Shown in pieces: positions 43,214 to 52,239 of a stretch of DNA of 54,436 nt (position 1 is its first letter; each line of letters begins with the position of its first letter). The notes beneath the pieces were generated by a model that worked only from the letters and a program-made list of their open reading frames with translations, was not told the DNA's origin and ran no database searches. A program made the translations under genes and the position numbers. Origin of the DNA: Streptomyces sp. NRRL B-24085 (lineage in GTDB: Bacteria; Actinomycetota; Actinomycetes; Streptomycetales; Streptomycetaceae); the NCBI RefSeq assembly GCF_001282115.1, contig NZ_LJBR01000057.1:1-54436 (forward strand). Direction: 5' to 3'.

Positions 43214-43663
43214 ATGCGGATCTCCGTCTCCTCGGACATGGACGAACCGGTCGCGCGCACCCTCCTCGCCGAGCTACGGGCACGCGGCCACGAAGTCGTC
43301 GCACACGGCGCCCTGCGTCCCGGCGCCGACCCGCAGTGGGCCGTCTGCTCCGAGGCCGCGGCCCGTGACGTGGCCGAGGGCACGGCCGACCAGGCCGTCG
43401 TGTGCTGCTGGACCGGCACCGGCGCCTCCATCGCCGCGAACAAGGTCCCGGGCGTACGGGCCGCCCTGTGCACGGACGCCCGCACCGCGGACGGCGCCCG
43501 CCGCTGGAACGACGCCAACGTCCTGGCGCTCAGCCTGCGCCTCACCTCCGAGCCGCTCCTCAAGGAGATCCTCGACGCCTGGTTCGCCGCGGCGGCCAGC
43601 GAGGACGCCGAGGACCGCGAGAACGTGGCCCGGGTGGAACGCCTGGACGCCGGCCGGGCCTAG
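43214..43663 (+). CDS. RpiB/LacAB-family sugar-phosphate isomerase
   Basis: A 149-residue protein resembling ribose-5-phosphate isomerase B and the LacA/LacB subunits. It opens MRISVSSDMDEPVARTLLAE with the usual SSD-type loop, then ARDVAEGTADQAVVCCWTGTGASIAANKVPGVRAALCTD, where the cysteines and GTG-x-S-I-A-A-N-K match the catalytic loop, and RRWNDANVLALSLRLTSEPL. ATG at 43214 begins one base after the NUDIX stop. The reaction is probably aldose-ketose isomerisation of a pentose or hexose phosphate. No ketose kinase is adjacent. Confidence 0.9.
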   Translation: MRISVSSDMDEPVARTLLAELRARGHEVVAHGALRPGADPQWAVCSEAAARDVAEGTADQAVVCCWTGTGASIAANKVPGVRAALCTDARTADGARRWNDANVLALSLRLTSEPLLKEILDAWFAAAASEDAEDRENVARVERLDAGRA

Positions 43664-43677
43664 CCGCACGCGCGCGC

Positions 43678-44649
43678 TCAGACGCCGAGCGGGCCCGCCA
43701 CCTTCAGCTCCCCGTGGTCGATCAGCCACCGCACCGACTCCAGTACGGCGGCCTCCGGTTCGTAGCGCGGGGCGTAACCGAGGAGGATCCTGGCCTTCTC
43801 GATGGAGAGGTACTGGCTGCGGTGCAGGTGCTCCCAGCTCACCCGGGCGTGTTCCGGGTCCGTGCCGCCGCGGAACTCCTCCCAGGTCACCGGCTCCAGC
43901 GACGCGCTCCGCCCGAACCACCCGGCCGCGACCCGGGCGTACCCCCGGACGTTCAGCGCGGTGGGGGCCACGATGTTGAAGTCCTCTCCGGCCGCCGCGG
44001 CCCGCTGCCCGACCGCCCGCTCGAAGGCCTGTGCCACGTCGTCCGCGTGCACGTGGTGCATCAGCTCGACACCGCTGCCGGGGATCTTCAGCGGCTGTCC
44101 GGCCGAGAGCGCGTACCAGACGGCGGGGTCGAAGCTCCCCAGCGGACCGACCGGGTGCCAGCCGGGTCCGACGATGTGCCCGGGGTGCAGAGAGGTCGTC
44201 ACCAGGCCCCCGGCGGCGGTCTCCGCCTTCAGCATCCGGGCGATCCGGTCCTTCTGGATGCCGTACTCCCCGACGGGCGGGGTGCCCGTGGTCTCGGAGA
44301 CCGGCAGCCGGTCGGCGGGGCCGTGCCGCCACACGCTGCCGCAGTGCAGCAGGTGCCCGGCCTCGCCGCGCAGCCGCTCGACCAGCGCGGTGGCCGAGTC
44401 CAGGGTGAAGCAGACCAGGTCGACGACGACGTCCGGCCGCAGCCCGGCCACGCGGTCGCCGAAGGTGCCCTCGCCGTCCTCCCGCTGCCGGTCGGCGACC
44501 ACCTGACGCACCTGCTGCCATTCCGGGGCGTCGGCGTAGGCGGTGCGCGTGCCACGACTGATGTTGATCACTTCATGACCGGCACGGACCAGCCGGGGGA
44601 CCAGGAAGGTGCCGATGTGCCCGCTACCGCCGATGACGACGACTCGCAT
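43678..44649 (-). CDS. NAD-dependent epimerase/dehydratase
   Basis: A 323-residue extended short-chain dehydrogenase/reductase. The NAD-binding motif is MRVVVIGGSGHIGTFLVPRLV (GxxGxxG at 7-13). The later VDLVCFTLDSATALVERL, EYGIQKDRIARML with the YxxxK catalytic pair (Tyr, Lys), LHPGHIVGPGWHPVG and MHHVHADDVAQAFERAV fit NAD-dependent epimerases. ATG is at 44649. The substrate is probably a nucleotide sugar or sugar derivative. It is convergent with the RpiB-like gene, with 14 bases between stops. Confidence 0.9.
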   Translation of the reverse strand: MRVVVIGGSGHIGTFLVPRLVRAGHEVINISRGTRTAYADAPEWQQVRQVVADRQREDGEGTFGDRVAGLRPDVVVDLVCFTLDSATALVERLRGEAGHLLHCGSVWRHGPADRLPVSETTGTPPVGEYGIQKDRIARMLKAETAAGGLVTTSLHPGHIVGPGWHPVGPLGSFDPAVWYALSAGQPLKIPGSGVELMHHVHADDVAQAFERAVGQRAAAAGEDFNIVAPTALNVRGYARVAAGWFGRSASLEPVTWEEFRGGTDPEHARVSWEHLHRSQYLSIEKARILLGYAPRYEPEAAVLESVRWLIDHGELKVAGPLGV

Positions 44650-44880
44650 GTTCTCCCCATCAGTGTCAGATCGGTCAGGTCAGTCTGGTCAGGCCCCGGG
44701 CGGCGCCGTCAAGCTCCACGGGGCCGTGACCAGCGGCCGGTGCAGGTCGGCCCGGCGTACGGACAGACCGGTCGGGACAGGCACGTCGGGGACCCCCGCC
44801 CCGGGCCCGGAACCAGCGGCTTCGGTCTGCATCTCGGTGGCCCGAGGGGCGTTGTCAGCGGCGGCGACTAGCCTGCGGGC

Positions 44881-45141
44881 ATGATCGACGCGACCGCGGA
44901 CGACCACGCCTTCCCGCCCGCCCTCGCCGCCCTGTGGTGCGTGCGGTCGGGGCGGCCGCTCGTCGAACAGCCCGATGGAGGTCGTGGAGCACGAGCGAAC
45001 GACGGCCGCCCGCACCCGGTGCTCACCGCACTCGCCGAGCGCCACGCGACCACCCCGCGCCGCGCCACCCGTGACATCGGCGCTGCCGCCCGGGCCGAAT
45101 TCCCGGCTTCCTCCGAGGACATCGACGCCCTCTGCCGCTGA
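44881..45141 (+). CDS. Small hypothetical protein, doubtful
   Basis: An 86-residue frame, MIDATADDHAFPPALAALWC to the C-terminal SSEDIDALCR, with G/C-biased third positions. No family was recognised. There is no ribosome-binding sequence, but TAGCCT ends six bases before the ATG, which is the usual geometry of a leaderless actinobacterial promoter, although no -35 was seen. The 230 bases upstream up to the epimerase gene hold nothing else. It could also be a decayed fragment. Confidence 0.4.
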   Translation: MIDATADDHAFPPALAALWCVRSGRPLVEQPDGGRGARANDGRPHPVLTALAERHATTPRRATRDIGAAARAEFPASSEDIDALCR

Positions 45142-45150
45142 GCGGCGGAG

Positions 45151-46071
45151 TCAGGGCCGCTTCCACTCCACGGCCAGGGCCCGACCGGGGTTGTCGACCA
45201 GGATGCGTCGTACCAGGTCCTCACCCAGCTCGGCCGCGAGCCGCGGACGCACCCGGCGCAGCAGGTACGGCATCCCGGGGCCCCCGTCGACCGACCGGGC
45301 GGCCGCGGTCGTGGTGTCGCCGCCCAGGAGCAGTCGGTCCCCGTGACCCGCCTCGGCCAGGTTCCGTACGGCGTCCGGCATGCGCCAGTCCGTGGCGTGG
45401 TTGGCGCGCGACGGCCCGTCGAAGGCGAGCCAGCAGCCCGACGCCGCGGCCTGGCGGTGCACGGTGAAGTCGGGGGAGCGGTTGAGGTGCCCGAGGATCA
45501 CCCGCCCCGGTGGCACCCCCAACTCCCCGCACAGCAGGTCCAGTACGTCCAGCGCGCCGGTGCCCAGCTCCAGGTGGACGGCGATCGGCGCCCCCGTCGC
45601 ACGATGGGCCTCGGCCGCCGCCGACATCGTCCAGCGGGCGTGCGCGTCGAGGGCGTGGAAACCGCCCGCCACCTTGATCAGGCCCGCCCGGACCCCCGAC
45701 TCGCGGATGCCTTCGGTCAGTTCGGCCACGAACACCTCGGCGAGCCTGCCGCGCAGCCCGGCGAGCGTGTCGTCGTCGTAGTGGACCGCCTGGTGCAGCC
45801 CGGTCGCGGCGACGATCCGCACCCCGGTCTCCCGCGACAGGGCAGGCAGTTCGGCGGCCCGCCGCCCCAGCCCGTACGGCGTCCACTGCACCACGGCGCC
45901 ACCGCCCTGCGCGGCGAACGCGGTCAGCTCCGCCCGCGCCGCGGAGACGCTGCGCAGCTCCTGCCCGGGCAGCCGGGGACTGGCGAAGAACAGGTGGTCG
46001 TGGGCGTCGCACACCCCGAGCCGTTCGGCGGGGACGTCACCGGACACCGTGCGGACGGCTGCCGCCCTCAC
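45151..46071 (-). CDS. Phosphotriesterase-family lactonase-like hydrolase
   Basis: A 306-residue amidohydrolase-fold protein of the phosphotriesterase group. The binuclear metal centre is indicated by LGVCDAHDHLFF (HxH), GLIKVAGGFHAL with the bridging lysine, VHLELGTGALDVL, RVILGHLNRSPDF and LLLGGDTTTAA with the final aspartate. Relatives hydrolyse lactones, including sugar lactones and homoserine lactones, or phosphotriesters. GTG at 46071 overlaps the DUF4865 stop by four bases (GTGA); GTG at 46074 is an alternative. The three-gene run from TetR through DUF4865 to this gene lies on one strand. Confidence 0.87.
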   Translation of the reverse strand: MRAAAVRTVSGDVPAERLGVCDAHDHLFFASPRLPGQELRSVSAARAELTAFAAQGGGAVVQWTPYGLGRRAAELPALSRETGVRIVAATGLHQAVHYDDDTLAGLRGRLAEVFVAELTEGIRESGVRAGLIKVAGGFHALDAHARWTMSAAAEAHRATGAPIAVHLELGTGALDVLDLLCGELGVPPGRVILGHLNRSPDFTVHRQAAASGCWLAFDGPSRANHATDWRMPDAVRNLAEAGHGDRLLLGGDTTTAAARSVDGGPGMPYLLRRVRPRLAAELGEDLVRRILVDNPGRALAVEWKRP

Positions 46072-46694
46072 CACTGCCGCCCCCGCGGCAGGCGCTCCCG
46101 GCCCGGCGCCGACACGTGCAGCACCTCGAACACTTCGCCGTCCGCCTTGGGCGACTCGTGCGTCCAGAGCGAGAAGTGCACGAGCTCCCAGCGGGCGGTG
46201 TCCACGACCGCGGCCGCGCACACCGCGCCGTCCTCCCCGGCCAGCCGCCCCGTCTCACCCACCGCGTCCGCCATCACCCGGGCCAACTCGACGCCGTCGG
46301 GCACCGATTGCCGCCGTCGCACGGCCCACCGGGCGGGGGAGACGACGGCGCCCGCGGTGGCACCGGCGGGGTCCGCGGTGGAGTTCGCGGCGCCTCCCTG
46401 CTCGTACGCCACGCCCGTCCACTGGCGCACCGTCGGCCGCCCGAAGTCGTCGCTGAGCCCCTGGAAGGCGCCTCCCCAGAGGAAGGTGTTCATGCCCTCC
46501 GTCGTGTTCCAGAGGTAGAAGGGCGCGTACTGGTTGACGGGCGAGCCGTGCACCCCGCGCTCGCGCATCAGGTACGTCTTGAAGCCGAGCCCCTCCCAGT
46601 CGTCCAGCAGATGCCCGACCCGCTCGACGCGCGCGCGGACGACGCCCATGTCGTAGTCGGCGGGCAGGGTGAGTTCGTACTGCATGGCGTGCAT
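46068..46694 (-). CDS. DUF4865-family protein
   Basis: A 208-residue protein whose opening (MQYELTLPADYDMGVVRARV), middle (YLMRERGVHGSPVNQYAPFYLWNTTEGMN split as YLMRERGVHGSPVNQYAPFY and LWNTTEGMNTFLWGG) and close match the DUF4865 family. These resemble antibiotic-biosynthesis-monooxygenase-type ferredoxin folds. Members usually sit next to TetR regulators, as here. ATG at 46694 follows GAGGAG; ATG at 46685 is an alternative. The function is not known. It is coupled to the phosphotriesterase-like gene. Confidence 0.85.
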   Translation of the reverse strand: MHAMQYELTLPADYDMGVVRARVERVGHLLDDWEGLGFKTYLMRERGVHGSPVNQYAPFYLWNTTEGMNTFLWGGAFQGLSDDFGRPTVRQWTGVAYEQGGAANSTADPAGATAGAVVSPARWAVRRRQSVPDGVELARVMADAVGETGRLAGEDGAVCAAAVVDTARWELVHFSLWTHESPKADGEVFEVLHVSAPGRERLPRGRQW

Positions 46695-46790
46695 CGGCGT
46701 CTCCTCGGGCGTGGTGGTCCTCCCGGGCGGCGTGCGTGTCCCGGTCGGCCGTCGTGTCGTCCCGCGCGGCCCCGGCGACCGCGAGACGGG

Positions 46791-47369
46791 TCAGGAAGGC
46801 GTGCGGCCCGGCTGCGAGCCGGCGAGCAGCGAGAGCAGGCCCCGCACGCCGGTGTCGAACGCGGCGGGCGAGCCGGACGCGCGGGCGAGGACATAGCCGC
46901 CCTGGACCGTCGCGAGCACGGTCGCCGCGATCTCCTCGCCGTCCAGCGAGGCCGCGAACTGGCCCTGTTCCTTGCCCTCTTCGACGATCCCGGCGATGCG
47001 CTCGCGGATCCAGTCGATCGTCTCGTCGACCGGCGCGCGCAGTTCGTCACTGGCGACGACGTCGGGATCCATCGTGAGCCGGCCGACCGGGCAGCCGCGC
47101 AGCACGTCCCGCTCGCGCCGCAGATACGCCTCGATGCGCTCGTACGGCGTCCCGGGCCCGCCGAGCACGCCCTCCGCGGCGGCCCGCAGCTCCTCGGCGG
47201 TCCTGCGGATCGCGGCCAGGGCGAGGTCGGGCTTGCCCTTGAAGTGGTGGTACATGCTGCCCTGTCCGGCACCCGCGCGCTCCAGGATGGCCTTGGGGCT
47301 GGTCCCCACGTAGCCGCGCTCCCACAGCAGCTCACGGGTGGACTCGATCAGTCGTTCCGGGGTGCTCAT
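46791..47369 (-). CDS. TetR-family regulator
   Basis: A 192-residue repressor. The helix-turn-helix reads RLIESTRELLWERGYVGTSP and AILERAGAGQGSMYHHFKGK, the standard TetR N-terminus. The rest is helical, and GGYVLARASGSPAAFDTGVRGLLSLL lies near the end. ATG is at 47369. An imperfect 18-bp palindrome lies ten bases upstream, in the gap shared with the divergent SHOCT-ABC-FtsX operon. It may control itself, that exporter, and the following DUF4865 and phosphotriesterase-like genes. Confidence 0.92.
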   Translation of the reverse strand: MSTPERLIESTRELLWERGYVGTSPKAILERAGAGQGSMYHHFKGKPDLALAAIRRTAEELRAAAEGVLGGPGTPYERIEAYLRRERDVLRGCPVGRLTMDPDVVASDELRAPVDETIDWIRERIAGIVEEGKEQGQFAASLDGEEIAATVLATVQGGYVLARASGSPAAFDTGVRGLLSLLAGSQPGRTPS

Positions 47370-47378
47370 ACCGGCACT

Positions 47379-47396
47379 GTACATACTAGTAGTTAC
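47379..47396. promoter_or_regulatory. Candidate TetR operator
   Basis: GTACATACTAGTAGTTAC pairs at 14 of 18 positions around the central TACTAGTA, in an AT-rich island ten bases before the TetR start. It lies in the divergent gap before the SHOCT gene. Confidence 0.7.
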
Positions 47397-47555
47397 AGAA
47401 GTCGAGGCCCCTGGGGAGCAGACGGAACAGGCCCACGTACTCCCCGGGAGGTACACACACTGCCGCTGGCCGTACGACGACCCGGCCCCCTCCCCGGAGC
47501 CAGTCTCGAAGCAGCTCCGAACGACACCTTCAGCAACTCCAGGGAGATGACCGAC

Positions 47556-47849
47556 ATGCAGACTCTCGCGCACTGGGACGGTGGTCCGGGCCCGTGGATC
47601 CTCTTCTTCCCGCTGATCTGGGCGGCCGTCGTGCTCGGCGTCGTCACCGTCCTGCGCCGCACCGCCTGGCGCGGCCGCCGCGGGCCGTGGCGCGCCACGC
47701 CCGGCCCGGGCCCCTCGGGCGACTCGCCGATCGCCATGCTCGGCCGCCGCTTCGCCTCCGGCGAGATCGACGAGGACGAGTACTGGCGCCGGCTGTCCGT
47801 CCTGGACGAGCAGTTCGGCCGTGCGGCGGGCAAGGGCGGTGCGGCATGA
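47556..47849 (+). CDS. SHOCT-domain small membrane protein
   Basis: A 97-residue protein with one membrane helix (WILFFPLIWAAVVLGVVTVL), a basic Gly/Pro-rich linker, and a C-terminal SHOCT motif (PIAMLGRRFASGEIDEDEYW followed by RRLSVLDEQF). SHOCT domains are short oligomerisation modules. ATG at 47556 lies nine bases after AGGGAG; the ATG at 47547 is too close to it. The stop overlaps the ABC ATPase start by four bases, so it is the first gene of the exporter operon. Confidence 0.88.
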   Translation: MQTLAHWDGGPGPWILFFPLIWAAVVLGVVTVLRRTAWRGRRGPWRATPGPGPSGDSPIAMLGRRFASGEIDEDEYWRRLSVLDEQFGRAAGKGGAA

Positions 47850-48706
47850 CCGTCCCGACCCCCTCCACCGGGACGCCGCCGGCCGCCCGGGTGGTCGACG
47901 CGGTGAAGGTCTACGGCAGCGGCGACACCGGCGTGCGGGCCCTGGACGGGGTGAGCGTCGACTTCCCGGCCGGCCGCTTCACCGCGATCATGGGGCCCTC
48001 CGGCTCCGGCAAGTCCACCCTCATGCACTGCGCGGCCGGCCTCGACACGCTCACCGAGGGCGCCTCCTACATCGGTGACACCGACCTCGGCTCCCTCGAC
48101 GACCGCCGTCTGACCCTCCTGCGCCGGGACCGCGTCGGGTTCGTCTTCCAGGCGTTCAACCTGGTGCCGACGCTGACCGTCGAGGAGAACATCCGGCTGC
48201 CGCTGGACCTCGCCGGCGGCAGCGGCGACCCGGAGTGGATCGACGCGCTGATCGACGTCGTCGGCCTGCGCGACCGGCTCGGCCACCGGCCGGCCGAACT
48301 CTCCGGAGGCCAGCAGCAACGCGTCGCCGTGGCCCGGGCGTTCGCGGGCCGCCCCGACGTCGTCTTCGCCGACGAGCCCACCGGCAATCTCGACTCCCGC
48401 TCCGGCGGGGAGATCCTCGGCCTCCTCGGCAGCACCGTGCGCCGCACGGCCCGCACGGTCGTCATGGTCACCCACGACCCGGTCGCCGCCGCCCACGCCG
48501 ACGAGGTCGTCTTCCTCGCCGACGGGCGCCTGGTGGACCGGATGGAAGCACCGACCGCGGACAGGGTCCTGGACCGTATGAAGGCCTTCGAGACGCCTTC
48601 GCGGACCGAGGCGCTCTCACGCACGCAGACGCTCTCGCACACGCCGACCCATTCCGGTCCGGGGCCGGAAAGCGCCTCGCGCCCTCTGACGGAGGATCCC
48701 TCATGA
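47846..48706 (+). CDS. MacB-type ABC transporter ATPase
   Basis: A 286-residue nucleotide-binding subunit. The P-loop is IMGPSGSGKST (48-58), the signature is LSGGQQQR (152-159), Walker B is VVFADEPTGNLDS (172-184), and the switch histidine is in VMVTHDP (His210). This is the LolD/MacB subgroup that works with FtsX-like permeases. The C-terminal ~45 residues form a low-complexity tail rich in Ser, Thr and Pro (TPSRTEALSRTQTLSHTPTH). The ATG overlaps the SHOCT stop, and the stop overlaps the permease start. Confidence 0.93.
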   Translation: MTVPTPSTGTPPAARVVDAVKVYGSGDTGVRALDGVSVDFPAGRFTAIMGPSGSGKSTLMHCAAGLDTLTEGASYIGDTDLGSLDDRRLTLLRRDRVGFVFQAFNLVPTLTVEENIRLPLDLAGGSGDPEWIDALIDVVGLRDRLGHRPAELSGGQQQRVAVARAFAGRPDVVFADEPTGNLDSRSGGEILGLLGSTVRRTARTVVMVTHDPVAAAHADEVVFLADGRLVDRMEAPTADRVLDRMKAFETPSRTEALSRTQTLSHTPTHSGPGPESASRPLTEDPS

Positions 48707-51264
48707 ACGCCGCCCTCCGCCTGAGCGCCTCCGCCCTGCGCGCCCACAAGCGGCGCTTCGCCGGAACCTTCCTCGCCGTGTTCCTCGGCGTCGCCTTCCT
48801 CGCCGGCACCCTCGTCATGGGCGACACCCTGCGTGCCGGCTTCGACACCATGTTCGGCAACGCGACCAGCGGAACCGACGCCGTGGTGCGCGGCGCCGAG
48901 GCCATCACCACGCCGGGGGAGAGCGAGGGGGTGCGCGAGCCGGTCGCCACCGCCCTGGTCAGGACCGTCGAGCAGGTACCCGGCGTCGCGGCCGCCGCCC
49001 CCGACATCCAGGGCGCGGGCCAGCTCGTCGGCGCGGACGGCGAGCCCGTCGGAGGGCAGGGGCCGCCCACCCTCGCGGGCAACTGGATCGACGACCCGCG
49101 GCTCAACCCGTACCGGCTCGCCGAGGGACGTGCCCCGGAGCGGTCGGGCGAGGTCGTCGTCAACCGCGGCGCCGCCGAGAAGGGCGGCCTGAGGATCGGG
49201 GACACGACGATCCTGCGGACGCCCGACCCCGTCGAGGTGACCGTCGTCGGTCTCGCGACCTTCGGCGGCGAGGACGGCATGGCCCAGGTGACTTTCACCG
49301 GCATGACCCGGGCCGACGCCGAGAAGTACCTCACGGCCAGGCCCGGTGAGGCGTCGGGCATCAAGGTGCGCGCGGGGCCCGGTGTGAGTCAGCGCGAACT
49401 CGTCGACCGGCTGACTCCCGTGCTGCCCAAGGGGGTTGAGGCGATCACCGGCCAGGAGTCGGCCGCGGAGAACACCGACATGATCTCCAGTCAGTTCCTG
49501 ACCCTCTTCACGACCTTCCTGCTGGTGTTCTCGGGCGTGGCCCTCCTGGTCGCCACCTTCTCCATCCACAACACCTTCGCCATCGTCGTCGCCCAACGCA
49601 CGCGTGAGAACGCCTTGTTGCGGGCTCTCGGCGCCTCCCGCCGCCAGGTCACCACGTCGACCCTGACCGAGGCGAGCGTGGTGGCCGTCACCGCCTCCGC
49701 CACGGGCATCGCGGGCGGCATCGGGATCGCGGCCGGCCTCCAGAGCCTGTTCCCGGCGATCGGATTCCCCTTCCCCGAGGGCGACTTGGTGATCAGCGCG
49801 CTGTCGATGCTGCTGCCCCTGGCGGTCGGCGTCGTGGTCTGCCTGGGCTCCGCGCTGCTGCCCGCCGTACGCGCCGGACGCACCGCGCCCCTCGCCGCAC
49901 TGCGCGAGACGGCCGTCGACCAGTCGGGCGCCTCCCGCGTCCGCGCCGTCACCGGAGCCGGTCTGGCCGCGCTCGCGGTGGCCGTCACCCTCACCGGCGT
50001 CCTGGTGTCACCGTCCCTCCTGCTCGCGGGAACCGGCGCGGTCCTGGCCCTCGTCGCGTTCGTGGTCCTCGGCCCGGTCGCCGCCACCACAGCCGTACGT
50101 GTCCTCGGCGGCCCCCTCGACCGGCTCCGCGGTGTCACCGGCTCCCTCGCCCGGCGCAACGCACTGCGCAGCCCGAGGCGGACGGCCGCCACCGCGAGCG
50201 CGCTGATGATCGGCGTGGCCGTGGTCTCGCTGTTCACGGTGTTCGGGGCGTCCCTGAAGGCCACCATGGACCAGACGGTCTCCCGGTCCTTCGCGGGCGA
50301 TGTCGCCGTCAGCACCCCGTCGTTCGGCGCGGGCGGCAGCGGCCTGAGCCCCCGGCTCGCCGGAGCGCTCGAGTCCCTCCCCGAGGTGGACACCGCTGTC
50401 GGCCTCGGCCGCGGAGTCGCCGAAGTCGACGGCGAGGGCCGGGCGTTGACCGTCACCGATCCGCTGGCCCTGGAGCGCACCTTCGACCTGGGCACCGTGC
50501 ACGGCTCCCTGAGCGACCTCGGCACCGACGGCATCGCCGTCACCCGGGCGGAGGCCGAGAAGCGGGGCCTCACGACCGGGGACGAGGTCCGGCTCGCCTT
50601 CACCGACGGGGAGAAGCACCCCTTCACGGTCCGCGCGGTCTACGGCCGGTCGGAGCTGGCGGGGGACTACGTCATCACCCGGGCGGCCTGGGCCCCGCAC
50701 CGCACCCAGGACGCGGACACCCTCGTAGCGGTCTCCTTCAGGGACGGGGTGAGCGCCGACGCGGGCAAGGCGGCGGTGGAGAAGGCGGCGGCGCGCTACG
50801 GCCGTCCCGAGGTGCAGACCCGTGACGAGTACGCGCAGTCCTCGGCGGGCGGCATCGACATGATGCTGACACTGGTCTACGCGCTGCTCGCCCTCGCGGT
50901 CCTCATCGCGCTGCTGGGCATCGCCAACACGCTGACCCTGGCGATCCACGAGCGCACCCGCGAACTGGGCCTGCTCAGGGCGGTGGGCCAGACCCGTTCC
51001 CAGCTGCGCGCCATGGTCCGCTGGGAGTCGGTCCTGGTCGCCGCCTTCGGCACGGTCGGCGGACTCGGCCTCGGCGTCTTCCTGGGCTGGGTCCTGGTCA
51101 GGGCCTCGGACGGCACCAGCGACAGCACCTTCGCCTTCGCACTGCCACCCCTGCGACTGGCGATCGTCGCCCTGGTGGGCCTGACCGCGGGAGCCCTCGC
51201 GGGTCTGCGCCCGTCGCACCGCGCGGCCCGTCTCGACGTACTGCGAGCGATCGCGACCGAGTGA
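48703..51264 (+). CDS. FtsX-like ABC permease with two permease repeats
   Basis: An 853-residue membrane protein with about ten helices. There is one at ~17-37, a periplasmic MacB-type domain, then three at ~265-390 (FirstFtsX core, VLLVATFSIHNTFAIVVAQR), central helices at ~418-515, a second large extracellular domain, and three C-terminal helices (~720-840, YALLALAVLIALLGIANTLT). Each FtsX repeat carries the RxxELGLLRAVG-type loop (RTRENALLRALGASRRQV and RTRELGLLRAVGQTRSQL). With the ATPase it forms an exporter or mechanotransmission complex for peptides, lipids or lipoproteins. GGAGG precedes the ATG, which overlaps the ATPase stop. Confidence 0.92.
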   Translation: MNAALRLSASALRAHKRRFAGTFLAVFLGVAFLAGTLVMGDTLRAGFDTMFGNATSGTDAVVRGAEAITTPGESEGVREPVATALVRTVEQVPGVAAAAPDIQGAGQLVGADGEPVGGQGPPTLAGNWIDDPRLNPYRLAEGRAPERSGEVVVNRGAAEKGGLRIGDTTILRTPDPVEVTVVGLATFGGEDGMAQVTFTGMTRADAEKYLTARPGEASGIKVRAGPGVSQRELVDRLTPVLPKGVEAITGQESAAENTDMISSQFLTLFTTFLLVFSGVALLVATFSIHNTFAIVVAQRTRENALLRALGASRRQVTTSTLTEASVVAVTASATGIAGGIGIAAGLQSLFPAIGFPFPEGDLVISALSMLLPLAVGVVVCLGSALLPAVRAGRTAPLAALRETAVDQSGASRVRAVTGAGLAALAVAVTLTGVLVSPSLLLAGTGAVLALVAFVVLGPVAATTAVRVLGGPLDRLRGVTGSLARRNALRSPRRTAATASALMIGVAVVSLFTVFGASLKATMDQTVSRSFAGDVAVSTPSFGAGGSGLSPRLAGALESLPEVDTAVGLGRGVAEVDGEGRALTVTDPLALERTFDLGTVHGSLSDLGTDGIAVTRAEAEKRGLTTGDEVRLAFTDGEKHPFTVRAVYGRSELAGDYVITRAAWAPHRTQDADTLVAVSFRDGVSADAGKAAVEKAAARYGRPEVQTRDEYAQSSAGGIDMMLTLVYALLALAVLIALLGIANTLTLAIHERTRELGLLRAVGQTRSQLRAMVRWESVLVAAFGTVGGLGLGVFLGWVLVRASDGTSDSTFAFALPPLRLAIVALVGLTAGALAGLRPSHRAARLDVLRAIATE

Positions 51265-51717
51265 AACGAGCCAGGGCCTACCGCCGGATGCCGATCCGGT
51301 TCGTGGGCCGGGAGGGCGTCGGAGGGGCACACCGGTGGGAGACGTCGCAACGGCGGTCGTGCGAAGCCCCGTTGGGGAACGCCTCGTACGGCCGCCCTGC
51401 CACGGAAGCCTCACAAGCCGGCGCACTCCCGCGCCGCCCGCCTGGGCGGCGAGCGATCGGGCGAGGAGCCGCCGACGGTCCCCGAGCCGACGCGCCGGCC
51501 GACACGGAACCGGAAGCGCTCGCCGACGGGGACGCCGAGCGCGGGGGAGCCCCATCGAGGGAAACGGTCGAGCACCCATCCGGGGCGGCTGAGTCGACGT
51601 GCCCAACCCGGCGGCGGGCGGGGCGGGGCCGGCGGGCCGACCACGAGCCTCGCCCCGGCACCGGGCCGCGCGCACTCCGCGGGACGACGTGCAGGAGGAG
51701 AAGCCGTCACCGCCCGG
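51265..51717. other. Gene-poor gap, nothing recognised
   Basis: About 450 bases separate the FtsX permease and the RsbW-like gene, which converge on the gap. Open frames exist on both strands, but they lack ribosome sites and recognisable domains, and their composition is Arg/Ala/Pro-rich, as expected from out-of-frame GC-rich DNA. No strong terminator hairpin was noticed. Confidence 0.5.
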
Positions 51718-52239
51718 TCAGCCGGCAACGGCGGACCGGGCGGGAGCGTGTTCGGGCCTGCGGCCTTCGGCCCGCACCTCGGTGAACCGCAGCGCGCTCT
51801 TGTCGAGGACGGTGCGCCGCTGCGGCCGCGCGGCGGCGGGCGTCGGCAGGGAGAACCACACGAACTTGCCCGCGTCACCGTCCGGCCGTACGCCCCAGCT
51901 CTCGCTGACCGCGGCGACCATCGCGAGCCCTCGCCCGCACGTGGCAAGCGGCTCGGTGTCCTTGATGTCGGCCACGACCGGCAGACGCGGGTCGTGGTCG
52001 TGCACCGAGACCATGAGCCGGTCGAGCAGCAGCTCGATCTCCACGGTGCACGTCTTGTCCGGCTGGGCATGGCGGTGGACGTTGGTCAACAGCTCCGTCA
52101 CACCGAGTACGGCCCGGTCTATGAGGGGATCCATGTGCCAGTAGCGCAACTGCGCAGAAAGGATTCTGCGGACCTGGCCGATCCGCGAGGGCAGAGCCTG
52201 GAGCTCCACCGTGCAATGCCTGCTTGGGTGACTGATCAC
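51718..52239 (-). CDS. RsbW-like anti-sigma/ATP-binding protein
   Basis: A 173-residue GHKL-ATPase of the type abundant in Streptomyces. The N box is LGVTELLTNVHRHAQ (Glu49, Asn53), followed by MVSVHDHDPRLP (G1 region) and CGRGLAMVAAVSESWGVRP (G2). Such proteins act as anti-sigma factor kinases or regulatory ATPases paired with anti-anti-sigma proteins, none of which is adjacent. The start at GTG 52239 was chosen because GGGGAG precedes it at nine bases; GTG at 52275 is an alternative. The C-terminal ~35 residues (after SLPTPAAARPQRR) are a variable tail. Confidence 0.87.
   Translation of the reverse strand: MISHPSRHCTVELQALPSRIGQVRRILSAQLRYWHMDPLIDRAVLGVTELLTNVHRHAQPDKTCTVEIELLLDRLMVSVHDHDPRLPVVADIKDTEPLATCGRGLAMVAAVSESWGVRPDGDAGKFVWFSLPTPAAARPQRRTVLDKSALRFTEVRAEGRRPEHAPARSAVAG

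Noticed and set aside
51278..51661. A 127-codon minus-strand protein in the gap after FtsX
   Set aside because: It has no ribosome site, and its Arg/Ser/Pro composition is typical of noncoding GC-rich DNA.
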